Source of the DNA: an uncultured Bizionia sp.
GTDB lineage: Bacteria > Bacteroidota > Bacteroidia > Flavobacteriales > Flavobacteriaceae
Direction of reading: 5' to 3'
DNA: 64,000 nucleotides
Assembly (NCBI GenBank): GCA_947496215.1
Contig: CANMCF010000001.1
Span: forward strand, 124,001-188,000
Positions within the stretch are counted from its first letter, which is position 1. Every line of letters begins with the position of its first letter. Below are positions 54,774-64,000 of the stretch, piece by piece. The notes beneath the pieces were generated by a model. That model worked only from the letters and a program-made list of their open reading frames with translations. It was not told where the DNA came from and did not search any database. The position numbers and the translations under genes were made by a program.

Positions 54774-57215
54774 TTATATGGTTTTAGATTTACTTTTAAA
54801 TACGTTCTTAAGGTTGTTGTAATCAATGAAATAAACCATCCTCAAAGAAAACGTGTGCCCAATGGGCTCATTGAACAAGTCACTTAAACTGTCATTGTAA
54901 CTTTGTGTACCATTGTTGTTGGAGTTAAAAATACGATTTCTGTATTGTGCGGTAAATTGACTTCCTGGTGCAAATTGCCATGAGTAGGTTAAATTTAAGT
55001 TCCAAGTACTGAAGTTGACATCCGGATCTGAAACATCTCCTTTCGTATAACCGTCCTCTTTGTTTATGCGGCCGTTTTCTTCCAAGGCAAACAATTCATT
55101 TTCATATTGTACGGATGCCCAATAGTTTCTAAAACTCAAAACGAGACCATGAAACGAGTTGAAATTATAATTGGCCGATATGCTGTTCTCTATGGTAATT
55201 TGATCTCGTTGACCATAGATAATGTCGGAATCATTGGTTGTTACATAACCACGTTCTTTCAATTCGGTGTCGTATTCAAATGAGTAAGTCATTACAAATT
55301 TGTCTTTCAGTTTCAAACGGGGAGCCAAACGGAAGAAGTAACTGGAATAATCCCTTCCTTTTTCAAATAGGGTCTCGTAGCCAATTCTAGCATCCAAAGC
55401 CAATGTCTTGTTGTAATCCGAGGACATCCATAGATTTCCGTTTATCCAATCTTCGGATATGAAATAGCGGCCATCTTCCCTAGGGCCAAAATAATCATAT
55501 TGTTTTCCTGGCCTTACTCCCAAGAAGCCCCCAAAGGCCATTAAACTCTTTTTGTGCACTGCAAAGAAGTTTGTATTGAAGTTTTTGCCAGTGTAGGTAT
55601 TTGGCTTATAGAGATAGTTTGCATTGGCATTTACATTTATCCTGAACTCATTCAATGTCTTCGTTGGTTCAAAAATACGATAGCTACCATTTGCTCTGAA
55701 TGAACTATAGTTATTACGGAATAAAATTCCCATATCGTTTATGTCATATTTTTTATCTGCCAATTCGTGTTCTACGGAAAACCTATATTTACCACTGTTC
55801 TTCCCAAAACCGAAACGACTGCTAAATCCGTTTCTATTGCCTTCTACCAAATTCAAGGAACTCATTTTTGCTTCGGCTACCAATCCATAGGTATTCTTCT
55901 TGTTGACTAGATCCAAGAGCAAGCCAGTAACATTGGCATCCCTAAAATGACCACTTCTGGTGACATTGGTGTTAATTAGACTTATCGAAGAGTTTTTATT
56001 GAATTGTTGATCAAGGACAAAAATGTTGTAATTGGCCAAGGGTTCTACAACCTCGCTACGTTTTTCACCAGTATCGGTGTTTATTACATTTGCTTTTGTC
56101 TTCTCAGTTATGGCGTTGAAGAAACCAATCCCCAATCCATTTTTTGTACGACCAGAGACCTTGACGGCATTTAAGGTGTTTACTTTTTTTGGATAGTCCC
56201 CATCTATTTGTTCGTTGTCATCTAAATCCACACTTCCACTAGGGGCATTACCAATACGTCTGGAATAAAACAAGTTTCCTTTCCCGAATAAATCGACCCC
56301 TTCCGTAAAAAACTGACGCTGTTCCGAAAAACGCTGTTCGAAAGGACCTAGATTCAATTCTACGTTGTCGAAGGCTGCTTGGCTAAAATCTGGTATGAGT
56401 GTTGCATCCAATGTAAAGTTTTCAGTAATCCCATATTTAATATCCAAACCAAAGTTGTAATCCTCATTGGTTTCTCCATCGAATTTATCGACGACTGCAG
56501 ATGCAAAAGGATAAAAGCTCAATCGAGTAGGAGGTTGCAAGTTTTTCAAACCTTTTAATTCTGCATGATACAACCCTATGTTGCCTTTTGTGGGATCCAA
56601 TGGATTCCAGGTATATTGGGAACGGTTTTTTCTAAAATGTCGATGAAACTGGATGCCCCAAGTCGGATCTTCTTGTTGTGTAAAACGCAATGCACTATAA
56701 GGTATCTTTACCTCTACGGTCCAACCATCATCTACAACCTGTACAGCACTTTCCCATACTGCATTCCATCCAAAATCCTCTCCATTGCTTGGACTAGCCA
56801 CGGCATCGGCTTGTGTTCCAGAGCTGAATACGAAGAATTCGGTATCATTTTGTGCATCGTTGTTTGGATTGAAAATAATTCCAAAGAAATCGGATTGCCC
56901 AAAATTGTCACGCTGGGTGAATTGACGCATCATATTTTCTGAGTCATCTTTCAAGTGTGCGGAAATAAAGATGGCATCGTCATTGTAAGCCATCTTTACT
57001 GTTGTCTTCTTGTTTTCTGGAAGTAAATTTCCAACATCCGGTCTAAACTGAACAAAATCTGTTGCTACTTGAACGGTTTCCCATACAGCATCATTTAAGA
57101 CTCCATCTATGGTTGGAGGAGTACTTGTTCTTTCAATGTTGTATGTTTTTTTATCTTGAGCATAGACACCAATGCATAGCAATAGGGCTACGGTAAAAAG
57201 AGATAAGTCCTTCAT
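54774..57215 (-). CDS. CBM9-like / DUF5916 outer-membrane beta-barrel protein
   Basis: 813 residues with signal peptide MKDLSLFTVALLLCIGVYAQ. The N-terminal part (about 25-210) is a family 9 carbohydrate-binding-like domain (PTIDGVLNDAVWE, NDDAIFISAHLKDD, VEVKIPYSALRF). The rest (about 230-813) is the DUF5916 region with many alternating strands and aromatic girdles, typical of an outer-membrane beta barrel. It ends in an aromatic/Lys stretch. Function unknown; a role at the surface in sugar or protein handling is inferred. A -7-like TAGCTTTG lies on the minus strand at 57286-57293, before its start. Confidence 0.88.
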   Translation of the reverse strand: MKDLSLFTVALLLCIGVYAQDKKTYNIERTSTPPTIDGVLNDAVWETVQVATDFVQFRPDVGNLLPENKKTTVKMAYNDDAIFISAHLKDDSENMMRQFTQRDNFGQSDFFGIIFNPNNDAQNDTEFFVFSSGTQADAVASPSNGEDFGWNAVWESAVQVVDDGWTVEVKIPYSALRFTQQEDPTWGIQFHRHFRKNRSQYTWNPLDPTKGNIGLYHAELKGLKNLQPPTRLSFYPFASAVVDKFDGETNEDYNFGLDIKYGITENFTLDATLIPDFSQAAFDNVELNLGPFEQRFSEQRQFFTEGVDLFGKGNLFYSRRIGNAPSGSVDLDDNEQIDGDYPKKVNTLNAVKVSGRTKNGLGIGFFNAITEKTKANVINTDTGEKRSEVVEPLANYNIFVLDQQFNKNSSISLINTNVTRSGHFRDANVTGLLLDLVNKKNTYGLVAEAKMSSLNLVEGNRNGFSSRFGFGKNSGKYRFSVEHELADKKYDINDMGILFRNNYSSFRANGSYRIFEPTKTLNEFRINVNANANYLYKPNTYTGKNFNTNFFAVHKKSLMAFGGFLGVRPGKQYDYFGPREDGRYFISEDWINGNLWMSSDYNKTLALDARIGYETLFEKGRDYSSYFFRLAPRLKLKDKFVMTYSFEYDTELKERGYVTTNDSDIIYGQRDQITIENSISANYNFNSFHGLVLSFRNYWASVQYENELFALEENGRINKEDGYTKGDVSDPDVNFSTWNLNLTYSWQFAPGSQFTAQYRNRIFNSNNNGTQSYNDSLSDLFNEPIGHTFSLRMVYFIDYNNLKNVFKSKSKTI

Positions 57216-57392
57216 TCGATTAGATTGATTAGTGATTGATAGAATATAGACCCGATTTTTTTTGGGTTGTTACATATTTACGCTACAAAGCTACTCCTGT
57301 CCCTATGTTTTTTTCATAATTTAAAGTTAAAAAAAGTCTCAGGTGTAAGGCGATACTGTTAAAATGGACTTATTTTTGACTAAATTTACAGT

Positions 57393-57947
57393 ATGGAAAT
57401 TGAAAACATAGAAATTGCCACCTTTGCAAATGGATGCTTTTGGTGCACGGAGGCCGTTTTTAATAGAGTGGAAGGAGTGGAGAAGGTGATTTCAGGGTAT
57501 ACAGGAGGTCATATAAAAAATCCTCCCTATAGAGAGGTATGTCAAGGTAGAACAGGTCATGCGGAAGGTATACAAATACATTTCGACCCTTCGGTGGTTT
57601 CTTTCAATGCATTGTTGGAAATATTCTTTGCAACACATGACCCCACAACCTTGAATAGACAAGGGTATGATGTAGGAACACAATACAGGTCTGCCATTTT
57701 TTACCATTCCGAAACACAAAAACAACAAGCGATGGATTTTATCACATTGTTGGAAAATGAAAAAGTGTTTTCCTCCAAGATCGTAACGGAAGTGACGTCT
57801 TTCGATATATTTTATGATGCAGGGGAAGATCATAAAGACTATTATGAAAGAAACAAGGAGCAATCCTATTGTCAATTTGTGATAGATCCAAAAATCAAAA
57901 AAATAAATACATATTATAGCGACAAGCTTAAAGAAAAAACAGTTTAG
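57393..57947 (+). CDS. msrA: Peptide-methionine (S)-S-oxide reductase
   Basis: 184 residues. The catalytic motif [10 protein letters not shown] has C15 (nucleophile) and C18. Typical MsrA blocks [26 protein letters not shown] and [13 protein letters not shown] are intact. It repairs methionine-S-sulfoxide in proteins, with thioredoxin as donor. A -7-like TATTTTTG lies at 57371-57378, 15 nt before the start. folE starts 2 nt after its stop, so the two form an operon. Confidence 0.95.
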   Translation: MEIENIEIATFANGCFWCTEAVFNRVEGVEKVISGYTGGHIKNPPYREVCQGRTGHAEGIQIHFDPSVVSFNALLEIFFATHDPTTLNRQGYDVGTQYRSAIFYHSETQKQQAMDFITLLENEKVFSSKIVTEVTSFDIFYDAGEDHKDYYERNKEQSYCQFVIDPKIKKINTYYSDKLKEKTV

Positions 57948-57949
57948 AA

Positions 57950-58546
57950 ATGCCATATAAGAAATTTGAAGAATATAGCATCCAAGTAACAGACGACGTG
58001 AAAGAACGTTACAAGAGCATCATAGAAGACCTTGGTGAGGACACAGAACGAGATGGTTTGATAAAAACCCCAGAACGAGCGGCCAAAGCAATGCAATTTC
58101 TTACTCAAGGCTATGAGCAAGATGCAGCCGAGATATTGAAAGGGGCCATGTTCAAGGAATCGTACAACGAAATGGTAATCGTTAAAGACATTGAATTGTA
58201 TTCGCTTTGCGAACATCATGTCTTGCCTTTCTTTGGAAAGGCTCACATTGCCTACATTCCCAATGGACAAATTGTCGGTTTAAGTAAATTACCAAGAATC
58301 GTGGATGTTTTTGCTAGACGTTTACAAGTACAAGAACGCTTGACAGAACAAATTTTGGACTGTATAAATGATACATTGAAACCAAGGGGGGTGGCAGTAG
58401 TCATAGAAGCTTCACATATGTGCATGATGATGAGAGGGGTACAAAAGCAAAACTCCACGACAACCACATCTGGATTTAGAGGAGCATTTGAAAACATCGA
58501 GACGCGTACTGAATTTTTAAAATTGATAACGTCCAGTCTATCGTAA
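57950..58546 (+). CDS. folE: GTP cyclohydrolase I
   Basis: 198 residues. Zinc ligands are C87 and H90 in LCEHHVLPF and C158 in [13 protein letters not shown]; the [19 protein letters not shown] and [20 protein letters not shown] signatures are intact. It opens the GTP imidazole ring to give dihydroneopterin triphosphate, first step towards tetrahydrofolate. It begins 2 nt after msrA. Confidence 0.96.
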   Translation: MPYKKFEEYSIQVTDDVKERYKSIIEDLGEDTERDGLIKTPERAAKAMQFLTQGYEQDAAEILKGAMFKESYNEMVIVKDIELYSLCEHHVLPFFGKAHIAYIPNGQIVGLSKLPRIVDVFARRLQVQERLTEQILDCINDTLKPRGVAVVIEASHMCMMMRGVQKQNSTTTTSGFRGAFENIETRTEFLKLITSSLS

Positions 58547-58599
58547 ATACTTTTGGAACGCTATTTGCTTTGTATAAAGTATTAAACAATTATTACAAA

Positions 58600-58890
58600 A
58601 TGAATTTCGACAACACAAACAAATACAAGAAATTGGCTATCAGCATTATTTTTGATGCTATGGGTTACATTTCTTTTTTCTTTCCACCTTTTGACATCAT
58701 TTGGGCACCAGCATCTGCCTATTTAATGACTAGATTGTACAAAGGAAAGACTGGCAAGATTGCAGCAGCAGTTTCTTTCATAGAGGAGGCTTTGCCTATG
58801 CTGGATGTCATTCCTACGTTCTCATTGATGTGGTTATACACTTTTGTCTTTAAGAACAAGCCGGCAGAGACCATTATAGAAGTAGACTAA
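58600..58890 (+). CDS. Small membrane protein, unknown
   Basis: 96 residues from the ATG at 58600; the earlier in-frame TTG at 58570 is less convincing. Two or three hydrophobic segments (AISIIFDAMGYISFFFPPF, AAAVSFIEEALPMLDVIPTF). I recognise no family with certainty; it looks like a small Bacteroidetes membrane protein of unknown function. 53 nt after folE, followed by a strong palindromic terminator. Confidence 0.7.
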   Translation: MNFDNTNKYKKLAISIIFDAMGYISFFFPPFDIIWAPASAYLMTRLYKGKTGKIAAAVSFIEEALPMLDVIPTFSLMWLYTFVFKNKPAETIIEVD

Positions 58891-58919
58891 GATGCTTACA
58901 TCATCATAGCTAAAAAGCA

Positions 58920-58960
58920 TTCTATAATATAGAATGCTTTTTAGTTTTTACAACCATTTT
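58920..58960. terminator. Palindromic terminator
   Basis: A 35-nt near-perfect palindrome (58920-58954, CTAAAAAGCATTCTATA, one centre base, then its complement) followed by TTTTT. It ends the folE-side transcript and may also serve the convergent hydrolase gene at 59104. Confidence 0.85.
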
Positions 58961-59103
58961 GTTATTGTCTTTACATCGAATGAAATTCAGCTTTTGGGGT
59001 ATCCCATAACTAGATATGGAAGTCTTGGTTAAGATCCTCATTGAGGGCACCAAACATAGACGTTACAAATGCCGTTGTTATCATTCATTTCTAAAAAATG
59101 TTT

Positions 59104-59796
59104 TTAACCTTTCATAAAATCCTCTATCATGGATGCAAGAAAAGTTTGGTCCACTTTTTCTATTTGATGTTGGAAGCCGTCAATGACCTTAAACGTTCCA
59201 TTTGGCAATGCATCTGCGCTTTTTTTTGATTCTTCGAGACTTACCATTTTATCTTCACTGCCAACACAAATCAGGGCATTTTGCTTGATTCGTTTCAATT
59301 CTTTTATTGGTATTCTTTTTCCAGCTCCCAAATCTTGTACCATTTTAGCAGTTTTGACAAGGACAGCCTTCCAGTCGTTGCAGCTATGCATGGTTCTCAA
59401 ACTATTTGCAAAAGCAGGGACTTTCAGTTCAATATTTTCTGGATTCATCATTCTGGATTCTCTTTCAGCCGTTTCCTTTGTCCAATCGAATTTTGTACCT
59501 AACGTCATTATGTTTCTAACTAATTCTGGAGCTTTTAAAGCAAGGTTCAAGGCTACATAACCACCCATGCTATATCCAAAGATGTTTACAGGGGTCTCTA
59601 TCTCTTTTTTAGTTAGAAAAGCTATTACGTTATCGGTAAACAGCTCCATTGTAAATGCTTTTTCAGATGGATTCTCTCCATGTCCGTCAAAATCCAAATC
59701 GTAAATTTCGAATTTGTCGGATAGCATCTTTTTTAGATTTTTGAATTGTCCTTTCGTACCCAAGGCACTATGCAATAAGACTAATTTGGTTTTCAT
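59104..59796 (-). CDS. Alpha/beta hydrolase
   Basis: 230 residues. Nucleophile Ser76 in GYSMGGYVALNLA; the Asp and His of the triad are probably in VGSEDKMV and DGFQHQIEKV. Short form of the alpha/beta hydrolase fold, without a signal peptide. Substrate unknown; esterases and C-C hydrolases share these features. Confidence 0.88.
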   Translation of the reverse strand: MKTKLVLLHSALGTKGQFKNLKKMLSDKFEIYDLDFDGHGENPSEKAFTMELFTDNVIAFLTKKEIETPVNIFGYSMGGYVALNLALKAPELVRNIMTLGTKFDWTKETAERESRMMNPENIELKVPAFANSLRTMHSCNDWKAVLVKTAKMVQDLGAGKRIPIKELKRIKQNALICVGSEDKMVSLEESKKSADALPNGTFKVIDGFQHQIEKVDQTFLASMIEDFMKG

Positions 59797-59963
59797 TGTG
59801 TTTCTTTGTTGTATTATTCTTTATGATATGAGGCACTTGTATATCCACGATTTAGATTTCCATATCATATTTTGTAATTGTGCAGTCATAAAAAAATACT
59901 CGTCCAATTTTCGGTTGCCAACTCAATCTAATCTACGGTAATTTGTATGAAAACCAAAGAGAA

Positions 59964-60719
59964 ATGAAATTTAAAGAGTTGCACAATCAGGAAAAACCTT
60001 TGTTGATTGGAAATGTTTGGGATGTACAAAGTGCCAAGGTTGCAGAAAAATTAAACTTTAAGGCCATGGGTACATCAAGTTCTGCAATAGCCGCATTATT
60101 AGGTTACAACGATGGTGAGGAAATGGAGTTTTCCGAGTTGGAGTATTTTGTAAAGCGGATAGTATTGAACACAGACTTGCCATTGTCGGTGGATTTGGAA
60201 TCCGGTTATGGTCGGAAACCAAAAGAAATTGTGAATAACATGAAGCGATTATGGGACTTGGGAGTGGTCGGGATAAACATAGAAGACAGCATTGTCAATA
60301 AAAATAGGGTTTTATTGAATGCCTATGATTTTTCAAAAACACTTTCTGTAGTAACGAAATTGCTTGAAAAAGAACGTATAGACATGTTTATAAACGTGAG
60401 AACGGATACTTTCCTATTGGGGGAGGAAAATGCATTGGAAGAAACGAAGAAAAGAATAGGTCTATATGAAAAATCTGGGGCAAATGGTATTTTCGCACCT
60501 TGCATTGAAGATGAAACCGACATTGAAAAAATTGTAACTTGTACCACATTGCCAATTAATGTAATGAGCATGCCCAATCTTCCAAATTTCGACACATTGA
60601 CTAGATTGGGAGTCAAACGACTTAGTACAGGTAATTTCCTTTTCAATAGGATGTATGATCAATTGGAGGAAATAACAAATGCTGTGATAAGTCAAGAATC
60701 ATTTAATCCCATTTTTTAG
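59964..60719 (+). CDS. Isocitrate lyase / PEP mutase superfamily protein
   Basis: 251 residues from the ATG at 59964; the frame is open earlier (TTG at 59943), but the ATG begins MKFKELHNQEKPLLIGNVWD, which is where the family starts. Motifs GNVWDVQSAKVAEKLNFKAM, LPLSVDLESGYGRKP, VGINIEDSI and MFINVRTDTFL follow the phosphoenolpyruvate mutase/carboxyvinyl-phosphonate mutase fold. The exact reaction is not predictable. ada starts 1 nt after the stop, so they are cotranscribed. Confidence 0.88.
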   Translation: MKFKELHNQEKPLLIGNVWDVQSAKVAEKLNFKAMGTSSSAIAALLGYNDGEEMEFSELEYFVKRIVLNTDLPLSVDLESGYGRKPKEIVNNMKRLWDLGVVGINIEDSIVNKNRVLLNAYDFSKTLSVVTKLLEKERIDMFINVRTDTFLLGEENALEETKKRIGLYEKSGANGIFAPCIEDETDIEKIVTCTTLPINVMSMPNLPNFDTLTRLGVKRLSTGNFLFNRMYDQLEEITNAVISQESFNPIF

Positions 60720-60720
60720 A

Positions 60721-61779
60721 ATGTTGATTACAGAAAAGAAAAAAATAGATAGATTCTATCAAGCATTGCTGGATAGGGAACAAAGCTATGTCGGTATTTT
60801 CTTTGTAGGCGTGAAAACCACATCTATTTTTTGCATAGCCACTTGTAGGGCAAGGAAGCCCAAATATGAAAACGTGGAATTTTATACCTCTTTCAAGGAA
60901 GCATTGGACAATGGTTATAGGCCTTGTAAAATATGCAAGCCAACAGAAAATGCGAACCAAGCCCCGGAATTGGTGGAAAAGGCCATCAAGTTGGTAAAGG
61001 AAAGACCGAAGGAAAAAATAACCGATTTTCAGTTGAGGAAACACGGTATAAGCCCAGAGATGGTACGCAGATGGTTCAATAAAAACTATGGTATGACTTT
61101 CCAGTCGTATCAAAGAATGTATCGGATAAATACAGCATTTCAGGAATTGAAAAAAGGAAAGAATGCAACACATGCGGCCTTCGATACAGGATATGAGTCA
61201 TTGAGTGGTTTTGGTTATGCATTTAAAAAATTCGTCGGCAAATCGCCTCGAAAGAGTACTAAGGAAAATATGATCTTGATTAGCAGGTTGACGACTCCTT
61301 TGGGACCAATGTTCGTCTGTGCTACGGACAAAGGAATTTGTTTGTTGGAATTTGTAGATAGACGAATGTTGGAAACTGAGTTCAAAGACCTGCAAAGATT
61401 ATTGAAGGCAAACATTATTTCTGGTGAGAATGATCATATAGAACAGGCGAAAATGGAGGTGAAGGAATATTTTGATGGAAAAAGAAAAACATTTGATGTT
61501 GCGATTGAAACGCCGGGAACCGATTTTCAGAATGCTGTATGGAATAGTTTGAGAAAAATTGATTATGGAGAAACTGAAACATACCAGCAACAAGCAAAAA
61601 GGATGGACAATCCAAAGGCGATACGCGCAGTTGCATCTGCAAATGGTTGCAATAGGATTGCGATAATAATACCTTGTCATAGAATAATAGGCAAGAATGG
61701 AAAAATGGTAGGATACGGAGGTGGAATAGAAAGAAAGCGATGGCTCATTGATCATGAACGTGAAAATGCCAATAGTTAA
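60721..61779 (+). CDS. ada: Ada-type bifunctional transcriptional regulator / O6-methylguanine methyltransferase
   Basis: 352 residues. Zinc-binding Ada N-domain with C38, C42, C69 and C72 (FCIATC and CKICKP); C38 is the phosphotriester acceptor. An AraC-type helix-turn-helix region follows (about 95-175), then the methyltransferase domain with the active C319 in IIIPCHRIIG and the GKMVGYGGGIERKRWL end. Methylation of the N-domain turns the protein into an activator of alkylation-damage genes. It starts 1 nt after the PEP-mutase-like gene, an unusual operon partner. Confidence 0.95.
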   Translation: MLITEKKKIDRFYQALLDREQSYVGIFFVGVKTTSIFCIATCRARKPKYENVEFYTSFKEALDNGYRPCKICKPTENANQAPELVEKAIKLVKERPKEKITDFQLRKHGISPEMVRRWFNKNYGMTFQSYQRMYRINTAFQELKKGKNATHAAFDTGYESLSGFGYAFKKFVGKSPRKSTKENMILISRLTTPLGPMFVCATDKGICLLEFVDRRMLETEFKDLQRLLKANIISGENDHIEQAKMEVKEYFDGKRKTFDVAIETPGTDFQNAVWNSLRKIDYGETETYQQQAKRMDNPKAIRAVASANGCNRIAIIIPCHRIIGKNGKMVGYGGGIERKRWLIDHERENANS

Positions 61780-61819
61780 CAACGCCCAAGAGGGAGTTGG
61801 TGATTACTATTAAATTAAG

Positions 61820-61866
61820 AATGCTAGCAAGAGGTTGATTGTTTCCAACCTTTTACAAGCATTTTC
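61820..61866. terminator. Terminator between ada and the TonB receptor gene
   Basis: AATGCT at 61820-61825 pairs with AGCATT at 61858-61863, with an inner GGTTG (61833-61837) / CAACC (61846-61850) hairpin and T-rich flank. It separates two convergent genes. Confidence 0.6.
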
Positions 61867-61902
61867 TTAAATAAGCACTACTACTCAGCTATTCTTTCAA
61901 TT

Positions 61903-64000
61903 TTATATGCGATAGCTTATTCCAATGCTGAAGTTACGTCCAATGTTGGCTATATTGTCTGCCTTTAGACGGGATAGATGGTTTACATAACTTTTGTTGG
62001 TCAAGTTGTTTCCGGAGACACTAAAGGACATCGTGTTTCTGAAAACCTTGAAATCTCCACCAAAACCAGCGCTTAATAGCGAATAGGCTTCTGTTGGGGT
62101 TTCAAAGCCACTTACATTGTTTTGTTTGAAGGCATATTTCAATTTTACGAAGGCGTAACCATTGGAAATCCATTGCTTTTCAAACTCCATACGAATGGTA
62201 TTGGTCAAACTATTGGCAGGAATCAATGGCAAGTAGCTGTCATTGTCCTGTTTGCCAGTAACTGTTTCAAAGCTGCTTTCAAAGTGCAACCAATCCAATG
62301 GATGTGGATGCAGATGAAAACCAAATTCGCCACCATACAAACTTGCATTTTCTTGCAGGTAATTGTAGACAGGAGTTCCATCTATCGTATTTCCGTCTGG
62401 AGATAGGTAGATGTAATCCTTTATGTTGTTGTAAAACCCATTGGCGAATATTTCCAAATGTTCGTTTTTGAATTCCAATGCCAAATCCACTTGGACATTC
62501 TGTTCGTTGTTTAAATTTGCATTTCCTATTTCGAAACGATTTGTTCCTTCGTGGGTTCCAAAGCTAGTCAATTCAGCTAGATTTGGAGCTCTGAATCCCG
62601 TAGCTAGATTCAAGCGTGCAATTATGATTTTATTTATGTTCGTTCGGGCTCCAATGGCACCATTGAAGCTATTGAAGCTTTTGGTTATGCCATTCTTCAC
62701 GTTTATGTTACGGTTGTCATAACGTGCTCCCAACTGTATGTCTACGGTCTCGAAGTGGATGTGGGAAGTGGCTAGAAAACCGAAGTCGTTTGTAGTGGCA
62801 TCGGGGATTAGCTGTTCTTCTCCATTGTTGGTATTTGTTTGGTGCATGCCTTGCATGCCAACGATGGTTTCAAATTTCCCCATCTTGTGCAAATTGTATT
62901 TTACATCGTAATTGGCCGTTTGCAATTTCATATGCAATGCAGGCTCCAATGCTTCCTCTTCCTCATGATGTTCTTCTTCCTCTTCCTCTTCTTCATGGTG
63001 CTCTTCGAATTCTTTTCTGTCGTTGTAGGTGTAACCTAGATTGAAATCCAAGCTGGATTCATTGAAGAAGAGTGTTGATTTCGAACTGAAGATATGATTT
63101 GTCAAATCTTGATATGGTAGCAATGGCGTCCTAGCGGTAGATTGCTCTCCGACCTCTTCAGGTATGCCCAACTTTGAATGGTTTACGTTATAGCGGAAAT
63201 CGGTTTTGAAATTGGATTTTTGATAACCTATGCCAGCTTTGAAATCCTGTTCTCTAAAGCGGGTATTCGTCACTCTGTAATTTTCCGTGTCATAATCCGA
63301 ATGCTCGGCCAAACCTCCTCTAAATAGGAATTTTATGGCTTCTCCGGAGGATTTGTAACCCACGTTGGTCGTATAGCCTTTGGTGTTGGAAAAATAATAG
63401 CCATTGAAATCGCTCGAATTGCTATTTTGAGGAGCATACTTTTCTGGATTCAAATACAATACACCTCCCAAAGCGTCACTACCATAGAGTAGGGAAGCAG
63501 GACCTTTTATTATTTCGACACTCTCTATTCCTGCATCGTTTACGCCTAGGCCATGTTCTGCTCCGAATTGTTGATTTTCCAATCGAATGCCCTGTGCATA
63601 GACCAATACACGATTGGAGCTTAGTCCTCTAATGACGGGCTTGCCAATGCTAAGGCCGGTTGAAACACTTTCTACACCTGCAATTTCGGTAATCCCGCTA
63701 GCTAGGTTTGCCGCTCCGCCTTGTTTCAATTCAGATATGCTTTCTCTCTCTACCTTCATTACGTTTTCGCTTTGCAACTTATGGAAAGGAGTAGATACGA
63801 TAACTTCCTCCATCTCTATAGCTGAAGATTTCAATACCAAGTTCAAGGCCTCGGCCAATGGCAATTGTATGGATTGAGAAAGGGTTTCGAAACCTACCAT
63901 GGAAACGATGATCTTATGATTGCCAGTAGGTATTTCCGTTAAAGTGAATTGACCATTGGCATCGCTGGTAGTTCCTTTTTCCAATTGAGGTAAATAGATG
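61903..64000 (-). CDS. TonB-dependent outer-membrane receptor, 5' end outside window
   Basis: The frame continues past the right edge (LPQLEKGTTSDANGQF before any plausible start), so the N-terminus is missing; about 698 residues are visible. Order: the end of a carboxypeptidase-like beta domain (TIPTGNHKIIVSMVGFETL type), the TonB plug (about 60-170 with PVIRGLSSNRVLVYAQGIRLE and GPASLLYGSDALGGV), then the beta barrel to the final aromatic YRI. A Glu/His-rich loop (four HH pairs within runs of Glu) lies near residues 330-350. Such loops are found in zinc-uptake receptors, so a metal ligand is likely but unproven. Confidence 0.92.
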   Translation of the reverse strand, partial: IYLPQLEKGTTSDANGQFTLTEIPTGNHKIIVSMVGFETLSQSIQLPLAEALNLVLKSSAIEMEEVIVSTPFHKLQSENVMKVERESISELKQGGAANLASGITEIAGVESVSTGLSIGKPVIRGLSSNRVLVYAQGIRLENQQFGAEHGLGVNDAGIESVEIIKGPASLLYGSDALGGVLYLNPEKYAPQNSNSSDFNGYYFSNTKGYTTNVGYKSSGEAIKFLFRGGLAEHSDYDTENYRVTNTRFREQDFKAGIGYQKSNFKTDFRYNVNHSKLGIPEEVGEQSTARTPLLPYQDLTNHIFSSKSTLFFNESSLDFNLGYTYNDRKEFEEHHEEEEEEEEHHEEEEALEPALHMKLQTANYDVKYNLHKMGKFETIVGMQGMHQTNTNNGEEQLIPDATTNDFGFLATSHIHFETVDIQLGARYDNRNINVKNGITKSFNSFNGAIGARTNINKIIIARLNLATGFRAPNLAELTSFGTHEGTNRFEIGNANLNNEQNVQVDLALEFKNEHLEIFANGFYNNIKDYIYLSPDGNTIDGTPVYNYLQENASLYGGEFGFHLHPHPLDWLHFESSFETVTGKQDNDSYLPLIPANSLTNTIRMEFEKQWISNGYAFVKLKYAFKQNNVSGFETPTEAYSLLSAGFGGDFKVFRNTMSFSVSGNNLTNKSYVNHLSRLKADNIANIGRNFSIGISYRI

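Overview
The window is a piece of a low-GC Bacteroidetes chromosome, almost certainly Flavobacteriaceae. The evidence is the gene repertoire (DUF6443-type Rhs proteins, a DUF5916/CBM9 beta-barrel protein, a TonB-dependent receptor with a carboxypeptidase-like N-terminal extension, MutS2 without an Smr domain, TlpA-type lipoproteins), promoters of the TTG-N18-20-TAnnTTTG type, and the rarity of Shine-Dalgarno sequences. I cannot name the genus.

Bases 1-22,000 are an accessory locus built around a giant Rhs (YD-repeat) system. A secreted protein cut by the left edge, a small CBM/YD protein, a small secreted protein and a 3412-residue Rhs protein form a tight plus-strand operon. The Rhs protein ends in an AT-rich toxin-like tip followed by a small immunity candidate. 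Then come a 5'-truncated IS110-type transposase, a REP/RAYT insertion with a second RAYT remnant, and a second Rhs tip with its own immunity candidate. This second pair is on the opposite strand, so the two Rhs tips face each other. Both begin in the same 107-nt core segment in inverted orientation, and a complete tyrosine recombinase lies just outside the orphan tip. This arrangement could swap the tip of the Rhs protein by inversion and is the most interesting part of the window.

Bases 22,000-27,200 are the threonine operon thrA-thrB-thrC (minus strand). It is preceded by a previously unannotated 36-codon leader peptide that is half Thr plus Ile, as expected of amino-acid attenuation. Two REP-like hairpins lie between thrA and thrB.

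Bases 27,300-44,350 are mainly housekeeping: NAD(P)HX repair (nnr), a TlpA-type lipoprotein, hutH, three tandem STAS-like paralogues, clpC, gyrA, a TPR protein, an NlpC/P60 hydrolase, a thiolase and a PgpH-type HD phosphodiesterase. Three tRNA genes (Ser-GCT, Pro-TGG, Arg-TCT) follow behind a near-perfect promoter.

Bases 44,850-64,000 hold an EamA transporter, a secreted protein with duplicated calcium-loop repeats, a likely structured RNA (about 46,985-47,140), a small secreted protein, a DCC-family protein, mutS2, a TIGR02757 protein overlapping a large membrane protein, a CPBP protease, a LolD-like ATPase, the DUF5916 protein, msrA-folE, small unknown genes, a hydrolase, a PEP-mutase-like protein with ada, and a TonB-dependent receptor cut by the right edge.
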